DNA from: an uncultured Alphaproteobacteria bacterium
Lineage (GTDB): Bacteria; Pseudomonadota; Alphaproteobacteria; Rickettsiales; UBA1997
Length of the DNA: 6,936 nt
Assembly: GCA_903898475.1 (NCBI GenBank)
Contig: CAIUFU010000087.1
Coordinates: forward strand, 1-6,936
Direction: 5' to 3'
Shown: in pieces, positions 1-6,592 of the stretch
How positions within the stretch are numbered: the stretch's first letter is position 1
Layout: the number at the start of each line of letters is the position of its first letter
Program-made: the position numbers and the translations under genes
The notes under the pieces: generated by a model
Database searches by the model: none
What the model was told of the DNA's origin: nothing
Seen by the model: the letters and a program-made list of their open reading frames with translations, nothing else

Positions 1-1059
1 CCAAAAATTCTCATCGCGGATGAGCCGACAACAGCTCTTGATGTGGCGGTTCAAAATGAAATTCTACATCTGATTTTACGTTTAAAAAATGAGTTAGGTT
101 TGGCGGTTTTATTTATCACTCACAATCTACGTGTGGTGAAAAAAATTGCTGATGAGGTGATAGTTTTAAACGCTGGAAAAATTGTTGAATTGGGGGACGC
201 AAAAAAAGTTTTTGCAGCACCAAAAAATTCTTACACAAAGTTGTTAATTGATGCGGCTGTAGTGCAAAATGACCAAATCAAAAAACCACAAAGCGCAGAA
301 GTTTTATCGGTAAAAAACCTTTCAGTAACTCACCAAATCAAAAAATCTTTTTTCAGAAAAGAAAATTTCTATGCTAATTCTGATTTAAATTTTTCGCTGC
401 AATCGGGCCATAATTTAGGAATTATTGGTGAAAGCGGTTCAGGAAAATCAACCCTCGCGCTCGCCTTACTAAACTTAATTCCACATTTAGGTGAGATAAA
501 TTTTTTCGATAAAAAATCTTGGCAAAAAAATAATTTTGAACTGCGTCGCGACATTCAGATTATTTTTCAAGATCCATTCTCCAGCCTTAATCCGCGAATG
601 TTGGTGGGTGACATCATTGAAGAAGCTTTAATAATTCACAAAATTGAAAATTCGAAAGAGGCGCGTCAGCAAAGAGTTGACGCCATTTTGCAAAAGTTAA
701 AATTTACACCAGAAATCAAAAATCGTTACCCTCACGAACTTTCTGGCGGGCAGCGCCAGCGCGTAGCAATTGCGCGTGCTTTAATTTTAAATCCAAGAAT
801 TCTGGTGCTGGATGAGCCGACCTCCGCCCTTGATTTGCTTACTCAAAACGAGATTTTGAAATTGCTTGCTGAAATCCAACTGGACCAAAAAATTTCTTAT
901 ATTTTAATTTCTCACGATTTGGAAGTGGTTGCCCAAATTGCCGATAGAATCATGGTTTTAAAGGCTGGACAAATTGTGGAAATGGCGGAAAAATCACAAA
1001 TTATTAACTCGCCAAAAGAGTCTTACACCAAAACTCTCGTCTCTCATTTTAAAAATTAA
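1..1059 (+). CDS. yejF: Tandem-domain ABC transporter ATP-binding protein, YejF-like (5' truncated)
   Basis: This is the ATPase subunit expected to power a peptide/microcin C-type importer at the inner membrane. The reading frame is open from base 1, so the true start lies upstream; the GTG at 43 is an internal valine codon inside the D-loop. The first nucleotide-binding domain is represented only by its end: Walker B and D-loop (ILIADEPTTALD, bases 7-42) and the H-loop histidine (FITHN, codon at 121). A linker leads to a complete second domain with Walker A GESGSGKST (427-453), Q-loop IFQDP, signature LSGGQ (739-753), Walker B/D-loop ILVLDEPTSALD (799-834) and H-loop ISHD (His codon at 913). 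Two ATPase domains in one chain, plus the DPFSSLNPRM and IIEEAL segments, point to YejF rather than separate OppD/OppF proteins. GsiA-type glutathione importers are the main alternative. The permease and binding-protein genes would lie outside the window. It ends 3 bases before the next gene. ABC assignment is certain; the YejF subtype is inferred. Confidence 0.87.
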   Translation, partial: PKILIADEPTTALDVAVQNEILHLILRLKNELGLAVLFITHNLRVVKKIADEVIVLNAGKIVELGDAKKVFAAPKNSYTKLLIDAAVVQNDQIKKPQSAEVLSVKNLSVTHQIKKSFFRKENFYANSDLNFSLQSGHNLGIIGESGSGKSTLALALLNLIPHLGEINFFDKKSWQKNNFELRRDIQIIFQDPFSSLNPRMLVGDIIEEALIIHKIENSKEARQQRVDAILQKLKFTPEIKNRYPHELSGGQRQRVAIARALILNPRILVLDEPTSALDLLTQNEILKLLAEIQLDQKISYILISHDLEVVAQIADRIMVLKAGQIVEMAEKSQIINSPKESYTKTLVSHFKN

Positions 1060-1062
1060 TTT

Positions 1063-2691
1063 ATGAAAAAACCGGAATTACTCCTTCCTGCCGGAACGCT
1101 CGATCGTTTGAAAACCGCAATTCTTTATGGTGCGGATGCGGTTTATTGCGGAACGCCTGACATGTCGCTTCGAGTCAAGTCGGGCTTTAGTTTGGAAGAT
1201 GTTGTTGAAGGCATTGAATTTGCTCATGCTTACGGCAAAAAAGTTTATCTCACGCTCAATCTTTTTTCTCACAATAAAGACATCGAGAAACTTCCTGAAT
1301 TTATCGACACTGTAAAAAAAGTTAAACCCGATGGCTTGATTGTGTCTGACCCTGGAGTTTTTCAATTTGTCAAAGAACGCGCGCCAGAGTTGGAGTTGCA
1401 CATTTCAACTCAAGCCAATGTTTGCTCGTGGCTGACGGTTGATTTCTGGGAAAAACAAGGTGCCAGTTTGGTTGTGATGGCGCGTGAAGTGAGCTTTGAA
1501 GAGCTTGCGGTTATTCGCCAAAAATGCCCAAATATCAAAATCGAAACTTTCATCCACGGCTCACTTTGTATGACATATTCGGGGCGATGCCTGCTTTCGA
1601 ATTTTTTAGCAGAGCGCGGCGCCAATCAGGGCAGCTGTGCGCATTCATGCCGCTGGGGTTACAAATTAAAAATTAAACTCAAAGACAACACCGAACACGA
1701 AATTGAAATTAATGAAACCAACAAAGAAATGTTTGATTTCTTTTTGGAAGAAGAAGTGCGTCCGGGCCAGTTATTGCCTTTTGAAGAAGACGTTCACGGT
1801 TCTTACATTTTGAACTCAAAAGATTTGTGTTTGCTGCCGAAACTCGATGAATACATCAAAATGGGTCTCGATTCTTTCAAGGTTGAGGGACGCAATAAAA
1901 CCGAGTTTTACGCAGGATCCGTTGCCCGCGTTTACCGCGCCGCCATTGATGATTACATGGCGAGTCCTCAAACTTGGAGTGCTGACGATTACATGGATGA
2001 AATAAATTCTGTGGCAAATCGTGGCTACACTTTAGCCTTTCACGACGGCCGCCTGACTAACTTGGCGCATGATTATGAAAGCACAGGTTCGACAAGTTTT
2101 TACGAATATGCCGCGCGAGTTGTTGAATGGGTGGGCGATGATTTAATCGTTGAAGGTAAGAACCGCATGGATGCGGGTGATGTGTTGGAATTTTTGTCGC
2201 CTTACATGCGCGAACCAATTTTGCTTCGAATTTACGAGTTCAAAAAAATCAAATTGAACGCGGAAGGTAAATATGTTGAGCATGAAATTTCAGATAAATT
2301 GCACGCCGGTCAAAGGCCGCTATTTAAGATTCCAGCCGCTGATTTTCATTTGTTTGACAAAGAAAAAATCAAAGAACTTTTGCCAACTCTTTCGTTAATT
2401 CGTAAAGAAAAAAGCAACGTCGAAAGCGAAAAACTAAAAGTAGAATCACGCCAACTTTCGCACCAATTAGAAGCCGGCGATGTGCGTGAAGAAAAATACG
2501 AAAATAAACGCAAAAAATATTTTGCAGCTTTGGAAGTTGGTGACGAACAAACCTCACCAAGAACCCCAAGAATCGGCAAAGACGGCTGCTGCGGCAAAGG
2601 CTGCAACGGCTGCTTAATGTTTTGGCATGATGATAAATATGCAAAAGCGCGTGAGATTTTGAAGACGAAGAAAATGGGGGAATTACTGTAA
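1063..2691 (+). CDS. trhP: U32 family protein, TrhP/YegQ-like tRNA 5-hydroxyuridine synthesis protein
   Basis: TrhP-type U32 proteins are annotated as peptidases, but characterised members make 5-hydroxyuridine at the tRNA wobble position using prephenate. The N-terminus (LLLPAGTLDRLKTAI, YGADAVYCG) and the FIVSDPG-like and HISTQAN segments fit the family's barrel domain. The U32 signature spans residues 161-179 (ETFIHGSLC...SGRCLLS). Cys169, Cys176, Cys192 and Cys256 (NSKDLC) are spaced like the iron-sulfur ligands of related U32 proteins; Cys196 is an extra nearby cysteine. The RPGQLLPFEEDVHGSY and FKVEGRNKTE segments favour TrhP/YegQ over RlhA, UbiU or UbiV. At 542 residues it is longer than the roughly 450 of E. 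coli YegQ. The excess is largely a charged linker (about 446-507) and a tail with Cys509, Cys510, Cys514 and Cys517, followed by a lysine-rich end. The ATG at 1063 opens directly on the family N-terminus; no Shine-Dalgarno is visible, and the start lies 3 bases after the previous stop. Exact substrate is inferred. Confidence 0.88.
   Translation: MKKPELLLPAGTLDRLKTAILYGADAVYCGTPDMSLRVKSGFSLEDVVEGIEFAHAYGKKVYLTLNLFSHNKDIEKLPEFIDTVKKVKPDGLIVSDPGVFQFVKERAPELELHISTQANVCSWLTVDFWEKQGASLVVMAREVSFEELAVIRQKCPNIKIETFIHGSLCMTYSGRCLLSNFLAERGANQGSCAHSCRWGYKLKIKLKDNTEHEIEINETNKEMFDFFLEEEVRPGQLLPFEEDVHGSYILNSKDLCLLPKLDEYIKMGLDSFKVEGRNKTEFYAGSVARVYRAAIDDYMASPQTWSADDYMDEINSVANRGYTLAFHDGRLTNLAHDYESTGSTSFYEYAARVVEWVGDDLIVEGKNRMDAGDVLEFLSPYMREPILLRIYEFKKIKLNAEGKYVEHEISDKLHAGQRPLFKIPAADFHLFDKEKIKELLPTLSLIRKEKSNVESEKLKVESRQLSHQLEAGDVREEKYENKRKKYFAALEVGDEQTSPRTPRIGKDGCCGKGCNGCLMFWHDDKYAKAREILKTKKMGELL
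2419..2460 (+). repeat. Two imperfect 21-base in-frame units in the U32 protein linker
   Basis: Bases 2419-2439 and 2440-2460 encode VESEKLK and VESRQLS, two successive heptads sharing VES at positions 1-3 and Leu at position 6. The DNA copies have diverged (gtcgaaagc versus gtagaatca), so this is an old or weak repeat. It sits in a charged, probably helical linker absent from shorter family members. Chance resemblance in a Lys/Glu/Ser-rich linker is possible. Confidence 0.4.
2676..2680 (+). promoter_or_regulatory. Weak Shine-Dalgarno-like G tract for cmk
   Basis: A run of five G bases lies 10 bases upstream of the cmk ATG at 2691, inside the last codons of the U32 gene. It is the only purine-rich, G-containing tract at a plausible distance before any start in this window. 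It supports the ATG at 2691, which overlaps the preceding TAA by one base (TAATG), an arrangement typical of translational coupling. Confidence 0.45.
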
Positions 2692-3305
2692 TGAAAAAAA
2701 ATTTAGTAATCGCAATTGATGGACCTTCGGCTTCCGGAAAAGGTACGCTGGCAAAAAAAATTGCGGCGCATTTTGGGCTGCCTTATCTTAATACCGGTGC
2801 GCTTTATCGCCTTGTCGCGTGGCGGGTGATGGAGCAAAAAATTGAGCCAAGTGAATTTGAAAAACATATTGGCGAGTTGGTGAAAAATATTTCGGAAAGT
2901 GATCTTGAGCCAGAAGAATTGTTTAGCGAAAAGGTTGGGGCGGTTGCTTCAATAATTGCGAAAAATCCAAAATTGCGCTCGGCACTTTTTGATTTGCAGC
3001 GTGATTTTGTTACAAATGAGAAAGGCGCGGTGCTTGATGGGCGTGATACTACGACAGTTATTGCTGTAGATGCCGATTTTAAATTTTTCGTTACAGCTGA
3101 CGTTGAAATTCGTGCTAGACGCCGCTTTAATCAGTTACAAAGTGACTTTGATGAAATTTTAGCGCAGCTAAAAAGACGTGACGAAAATGATTTTGGTCGT
3201 GCTGACGCACCGCTTAAAATCGCGCCGGACGCGGTTGTAATCGATAATGGAAATTTATCGATTGAGGAAGGATTTCAGAAAATTTTACAAATTATTAATT
3301 CTTAA
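2691..3305 (+). CDS. cmk: Cytidylate kinase (CMP/dCMP kinase)
   Basis: Cmk transfers the ATP gamma-phosphate to CMP or dCMP in the cytoplasm, feeding CDP/CTP and dCTP pools. The P-loop GPSASGKGT is at residues 11-19, close to the N-terminus as expected, followed by the substrate-site segment NTGALYR (34-40). DGRD lies at 116-119 and the arginine-rich lid RARRR at 141-145. The segment RRDENDFGRADAPLK (162-176) keeps Arg163, Asp167 and Arg170, matching the CMP-binding Arg/Asp/Arg pattern of E. coli Cmk. At 204 residues it fits the shorter alphaproteobacterial form. Three departures stand out: DGRD is followed by TT where IG or MG is usual (residues 120-121), Asn34 replaces the common Asp, and the terminal IDT/IDS motif reads IDNGN (184-188). 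The main binding residues are kept, so I expect an active enzyme. It overlaps the upstream gene by one base and ends 3 bases before purH. Confidence 0.95.
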   Translation: MKKNLVIAIDGPSASGKGTLAKKIAAHFGLPYLNTGALYRLVAWRVMEQKIEPSEFEKHIGELVKNISESDLEPEELFSEKVGAVASIIAKNPKLRSALFDLQRDFVTNEKGAVLDGRDTTTVIAVDADFKFFVTADVEIRARRRFNQLQSDFDEILAQLKRRDENDFGRADAPLKIAPDAVVIDNGNLSIEEGFQKILQIINS

Positions 3306-3308
3306 AAA

Positions 3309-4850
3309 ATGCAAAACTTACAAAAAATATCTCGTTGTTTAATTTCAGTTTCAGACAAAAGCGGCATCGTTGAGCTGGCGCAAAACTTGGTGGCACGCGG
3401 CGTTGAAATAATTTCAACGGGTGGCACTTGCAAACTTTTGGCCGAGAAAAAAATTCCGGTAAAAGACATTTCTGATTTCACCGGTTTTCCTGAAATGATG
3501 GATGGTCGCGTTAAAACTTTGCATCCGAAAGTGCATGGCGCGCTTTTGGCGGTGCTGGATAATCCTGAGCATGTTGCAGCTGCCAAAGCTCACGATATTG
3601 AGTCGATCGACCTGTTAATTATTAATCTTTATCCATTTGTTGAAACGGTTGCCAAAACCACGGACGAAGAAGAAATCATCGAAAATATCGATATTGGTGG
3701 GCCGGCGATGGTGCGTTCGGCTTCGAAAAATTTTGCTTACAAAACAGTCATTACTTCACACGAGCAATATCAAAATTTGATTTCCGAAATGGAAAAAAAT
3801 TCTAACGCAACCTCGTTTGAATTCAGAAAAAACATGGCTGCAGCGGCTTTCAAAAATATTGCTGATTACGATTTGGCAATTTCTTGCTGGTTTAACCAAA
3901 GCGATTTTTCGCTGCGTGGAAATTTGAAACAGGAATTGCGCTACGGTGAAAATTCACACCAAAAAGCGGCGGTGTTTTCAACTTCAAATTCAGGAATCGT
4001 CAACGCTAAACAGCTGCAAGGCAAAGAGCTTAGCTACAATAATTTAAACGATTCGGATGCCGCCTACAATTTGGTTTTAGAATTTCAAAAACCGGCTTGT
4101 GCGATTATTAAACATGCTAATCCGTGTGGAACTGCAATTGGATCTACTTTGCTTGAAGCTTACACGCGTGCGCTTTCATCTGATCCAAAATCAGCTTTTG
4201 GCGGTATTGTGGCGTTGAATGGCAAAATTGATGAAGCATTAGCTACTGAACTTTCAAAAATGTTTTTTGAAGTAATTATCGCTCGTGAAATTGATGAAAA
4301 AGCCTTGGCAATTTTGGCGGCGAAAAAAAATCTGCGTGTGTTGATTGCTGACTTTAAAACATCAGCTGAAATCCAAGTAAAATCAATCTCTGGCGGGTTT
4401 TTGATTCAAGAATTAGATCGCAAAAATATCACGCAAAAAGATCTGAAATTAGTCACTACAAAAGCGGCTAATGAAACTGAAATTGAGCAATTAATTTTTG
4501 CCATGAATGTTTGCAAACATGTGAAATCAAATGCGATTATTGTGGTGCAAGTTTTTCAAACAGTTGGCATCGGTGCGGGTCAAATGAGTCGTGTTGATTC
4601 GTGCGAAATTGCCTGTAAAAAAGCTTCGGAGTTTTTTGATGGTGAAAAAAATGTTAACAAAGCGAGTGGCGGATTTCTAGCTTCTGACGCCTTTTTTCCT
4701 TTTGCTGACAATATCGAAATTGCCGCATCATTTGGCATTAAAGCAATCATCGCACCCGGTGGTTCAATGCGTGATGAAGAAGTCATTGCTAAGGCGAATG
4801 AAAAAGGAATCGCACTTTATTTCGTCGAAACGCGTCACTTTAAGCACTAA
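3309..4850 (+). CDS. purH: Bifunctional AICAR transformylase / IMP cyclohydrolase
   Basis: PurH performs the last two steps of purine synthesis: 10-formyl-tetrahydrofolate-dependent formylation of AICAR, then ring closure to IMP. The N-terminal cyclohydrolase (MGS-like) domain covers about residues 1-150, with SVSDKSG (13-19), STGGT (36-40), DGRVKTLHPKVHG (65-77), NLYPF (106-110) and the DIGGPAMVR segment (128-136). The transformylase domain follows, with RYGENSHQ (211-218), SYNNLNDSDAA, the catalytic Lys268-His269 pair in KHANPCG, SAFGG (295-299), GIGAGQMSR (420-428) and SDAFFPF (459-465). PGGSMRDEEV and a C-terminal RHFKH complete the match. The 513-residue length is typical, so the protein is intact. 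RYGENSHQ has Ser where Pro is usual, and residues 412-417 (VVQVFQ) replace a segment that normally resembles YAKDGQ. No Shine-Dalgarno precedes the ATG, which lies 3 bases after the cmk stop; coupled translation is likely. Confidence 0.97.
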   Translation: MQNLQKISRCLISVSDKSGIVELAQNLVARGVEIISTGGTCKLLAEKKIPVKDISDFTGFPEMMDGRVKTLHPKVHGALLAVLDNPEHVAAAKAHDIESIDLLIINLYPFVETVAKTTDEEEIIENIDIGGPAMVRSASKNFAYKTVITSHEQYQNLISEMEKNSNATSFEFRKNMAAAAFKNIADYDLAISCWFNQSDFSLRGNLKQELRYGENSHQKAAVFSTSNSGIVNAKQLQGKELSYNNLNDSDAAYNLVLEFQKPACAIIKHANPCGTAIGSTLLEAYTRALSSDPKSAFGGIVALNGKIDEALATELSKMFFEVIIAREIDEKALAILAAKKNLRVLIADFKTSAEIQVKSISGGFLIQELDRKNITQKDLKLVTTKAANETEIEQLIFAMNVCKHVKSNAIIVVQVFQTVGIGAGQMSRVDSCEIACKKASEFFDGEKNVNKASGGFLASDAFFPFADNIEIAASFGIKAIIAPGGSMRDEEVIAKANEKGIALYFVETRHFKH

Positions 4851-4867
4851 ATAAAACTGAAAAAATT

Positions 4868-5740
4868 GTGAAAGGTAAAACCAATCCAACTGCCGCAGAA
4901 ATTCAAGAAATTGCTCAAAAGGCGCGGCTCTCAGCAAATCCGTCGCAATATTTAGATCAATATTTAGCGAATCTTGGCGATACTGATCCTTTGAGTATAT
5001 ATCGGGCTGACCCTTTGCTGGTGCAGCAGATTTTAGTAATAAAGGCAGAAATTGAAGCGGAGAATGCTGCTAAGCCTACAGATCCTACTCAGATTCTAAT
5101 GAACGAAATTGCGCAATGGCAACAAGCGGCAATTAATAATCTGCATCAGGTTTTAAAAACTGGTGGAGTTGAGGTTCGCGATACTCAAGGTCATCAGATT
5201 AAAAAGCCGGCATTGATTAAAATTGAGATGGGTCAGGCGAGAGAGATTAGCAGTATTAGGTGGAAAGAAGAGAAAGGTTATCCGCTTTTAACAGCTGCGA
5301 TTGGGGAGTTGGAGAATATTTACGAAATATTTAAAGAGTTGGGAGTGAAGGTTAAAAAAGAAAAATTTGAGCTTAAAAAAGATGGTAAACCATCTGGTGC
5401 TTTTTTGCATTTTTTTGCCATGGAAGTGCCAAGAGGCTACAGAGGAAATCGTGATCCTTTAACGATGACGCCTGAGCAAATTGAAGAATTTACCGCTGCT
5501 TTAAAAATCACTAAAGAGCGTGAAATTGTTGGAGAAAGTTTGGGTAATGGAACTTTTCAAGAGTGGCAAGAAATGGTTGAGATGAAAAACAAAACAGCGG
5601 CGGAATTTGTTACGCAATGCAATACTCCCGCCAAAAAAGCGAAGCCATCTGCAAGTGCTCCGGCATTTACTCAAGAGCAGTTAGCTGAAGTGATGAAAAC
5701 AATGGCCCTGCCAAAGCCGCCAACATCTAAAGCTCGTTAA
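4868..5740 (+). CDS. Unrecognised 290-residue protein
   Basis: I do not recognise this protein and assign no function. The frame opens after a stop at 4841 and the first usual start codon is the GTG at 4868, so the start is well bounded; the next methionine is residue 77. No Shine-Dalgarno is visible. I see no signal peptide or membrane segment, so a soluble cytoplasmic protein is likely. By residue pattern there are three parts: a helical, Ala/Glu/Gln-rich N-terminal third (1-97); a mixed strand-helix middle (about 100-190) with EVRDTQGHQIKKPALIKIE resembling a hairpin and a GELENIYEIFKELGVKVKK helix-strand; and a TPEQIEEF helix followed by a Lys/Pro/Ala/Ser linker (253-266) and a short final helix (FTQEQLAEVMKTMA). 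Cys251 is the only cysteine. Four of ten Arg codons are AGA/AGG, unlike its neighbours. It starts 17 bases after purH and ends overlapping the opposite-strand gene by 14 bases. The long open frame and protein-like composition support a real gene. Confidence 0.75.
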   Translation: MKGKTNPTAAEIQEIAQKARLSANPSQYLDQYLANLGDTDPLSIYRADPLLVQQILVIKAEIEAENAAKPTDPTQILMNEIAQWQQAAINNLHQVLKTGGVEVRDTQGHQIKKPALIKIEMGQAREISSIRWKEEKGYPLLTAAIGELENIYEIFKELGVKVKKEKFELKKDGKPSGAFLHFFAMEVPRGYRGNRDPLTMTPEQIEEFTAALKITKEREIVGESLGNGTFQEWQEMVEMKNKTAAEFVTQCNTPAKKAKPSASAPAFTQEQLAEVMKTMALPKPPTSKAR

Positions 5741-6515
5741 TTAATCGCAGCATTTTTTGGTGCAGTTCGTGGTTAGCGCTGGCGAGTAATTTGACGCCAG
5801 ATTTCAATTCTAAATCGTCACCATTCCAATCAGAAACCACGCCACCAGCCATTTCAATAATTGGAATTAGCGCTGCGTAATCATAAACTTTCAAACCGGG
5901 ATCAAGCACAATATCAACAAATCCTGAAGCAAGTGAGGCGTAAGAATAACAATCGCCGCCGTAAATTATGCCGCCGATTTTTTGATATTTGGTGGCAGCA
6001 GAAATTCTTTTTAAAATTTCTTCATCTTCATTTTGAAAATAAAAAGATGAGCTTGAGCACATCACGGCGTTAGAAATTTCGGTGCAATTTCTAGTCTGAA
6101 TTTTATTGCCGTTAAACCAAGAGCCTTGACCAGAAACACCAAGCCAGCGCTCACTGGTGATTGGCTGATTCATAATTCCTAAAATCGGTTTTCCTTTGAG
6201 GGTAAGTGCAATTAATGTGCCAAAAATCGGGCGGCCGATGATGAAAGATGAGGTGCCGTCAATTGGATCGAGAATCCAAATAAAGTCTGCATCAATATTT
6301 TTATCAGCAAATTCTTCACCGATAATTCCGTGACTTGGATATTTTTTTTCGATTTCTTCGCGAATGATTCTTTCAATTTCGCGATCAGCAATTGTCACGG
6401 GTGAATCATCTTCTTTAGTGACTTCGCCGTTTTGAACGCGAAAATATTTTTTAGCGATTTCCGCCGAAATATCAGCAAGGTGATTGGCAAAATTAATAAT
6501 TTCTGGCGTGATCAT
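5727..6515 (-). CDS. hisN: Inositol-monophosphatase-family phosphatase, histidinol-phosphatase (HisN) type
   Basis: This Mg-dependent phosphatase most likely removes phosphate from L-histidinol phosphate, the penultimate part of histidine synthesis. Family metal-binding motifs are present: GEE (66-68), DPIDGT (83-88) and a C-terminal YDYAAL (211-216), whose Asp212 corresponds to the WD motif of inositol phosphatases. The segment FIIGRPIFGTLIAL (91-104), together with YGGDCYSYASLASGFVD (185-201), is the HisN-like version; typical inositol monophosphatases read differently after DGT (NFxHG). The 262-residue length is normal. The ATG is at 6513-6515; the preceding bases are A-rich without a Shine-Dalgarno. 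No other his gene is in the window, so the substrate rests on motif similarity alone. Inositol-1-phosphatase or 3'-phosphoadenosine phosphatase activity is the alternative. It is transcribed toward the unknown gene, with overlapping 3' ends, and diverges from the thiolase gene. Confidence 0.88.
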   Translation of the reverse strand: MITPEIINFANHLADISAEIAKKYFRVQNGEVTKEDDSPVTIADREIERIIREEIEKKYPSHGIIGEEFADKNIDADFIWILDPIDGTSSFIIGRPIFGTLIALTLKGKPILGIMNQPITSERWLGVSGQGSWFNGNKIQTRNCTEISNAVMCSSSSFYFQNEDEEILKRISAATKYQKIGGIIYGGDCYSYASLASGFVDIVLDPGLKVYDYAALIPIIEMAGGVVSDWNGDDLELKSGVKLLASANHELHQKMLRLINEL

Positions 6516-6592
6516 TTTTAAAGTTTTTTTAAGTGGAAGTTAAGCGCTGCCTTTTTAAATTCTTTTACATCCCTCAACTTTTCAAATCATTT
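6516..6592. promoter_or_regulatory. Divergent intergenic region, presumed promoters of hisN and the thiolase gene
   Basis: This 77-base gap is the longest non-coding stretch in the window and separates two genes reading outward, so promoters in both directions are expected here. It is very AT-rich with several T or A runs. I could not find a convincing -35/-10 pair with standard spacing on either strand: TTTACA (6564-6569) lies too close to the thiolase start. Apart from a short AGCGCT palindrome (6543-6548) I see no operator-like repeat and no riboswitch-like structure. Confidence 0.4.

Noticed and set aside
43..1059. Complete 338-aa ABC protein starting at GTG 43
   Set aside because: The frame is open to base 1 and codes for Walker B of a first ATPase domain; the GTG is an internal Val in the D-loop, so the gene is truncated by the window edge.
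2346..2644. Two overlapping minus-strand open frames (2346-2606 and 2369-2644)
   Set aside because: They lie antisense to the U32 gene tail, have Ser/Leu/Arg-rich shadow composition and no recognisable motif.
3302..3586. Minus-strand 94-codon open frame
   Set aside because: Entirely antisense to the strongly conserved start of purH; no domain or start signal.
5779..5800. Possible terminator hairpin CTGGCG / CGCCAG with a 10-base loop after the unknown gene
   Set aside because: The 6-bp stem is perfect, but no T-run follows on either strand and it lies within hisN codons, so it is not a convincing intrinsic terminator.
5861..6073. Plus-strand 70-codon open frame inside the hisN region
   Set aside because: Arg/Gln/Asn-rich shadow of hisN on the opposite strand; hisN has clear family motifs.
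6540..6570. Candidate promoter TTAAGC with TTACAT about 19 bases downstream
   Set aside because: Both hexamers match sigma-70 consensus poorly and AT-rich DNA gives many such pairs by chance.
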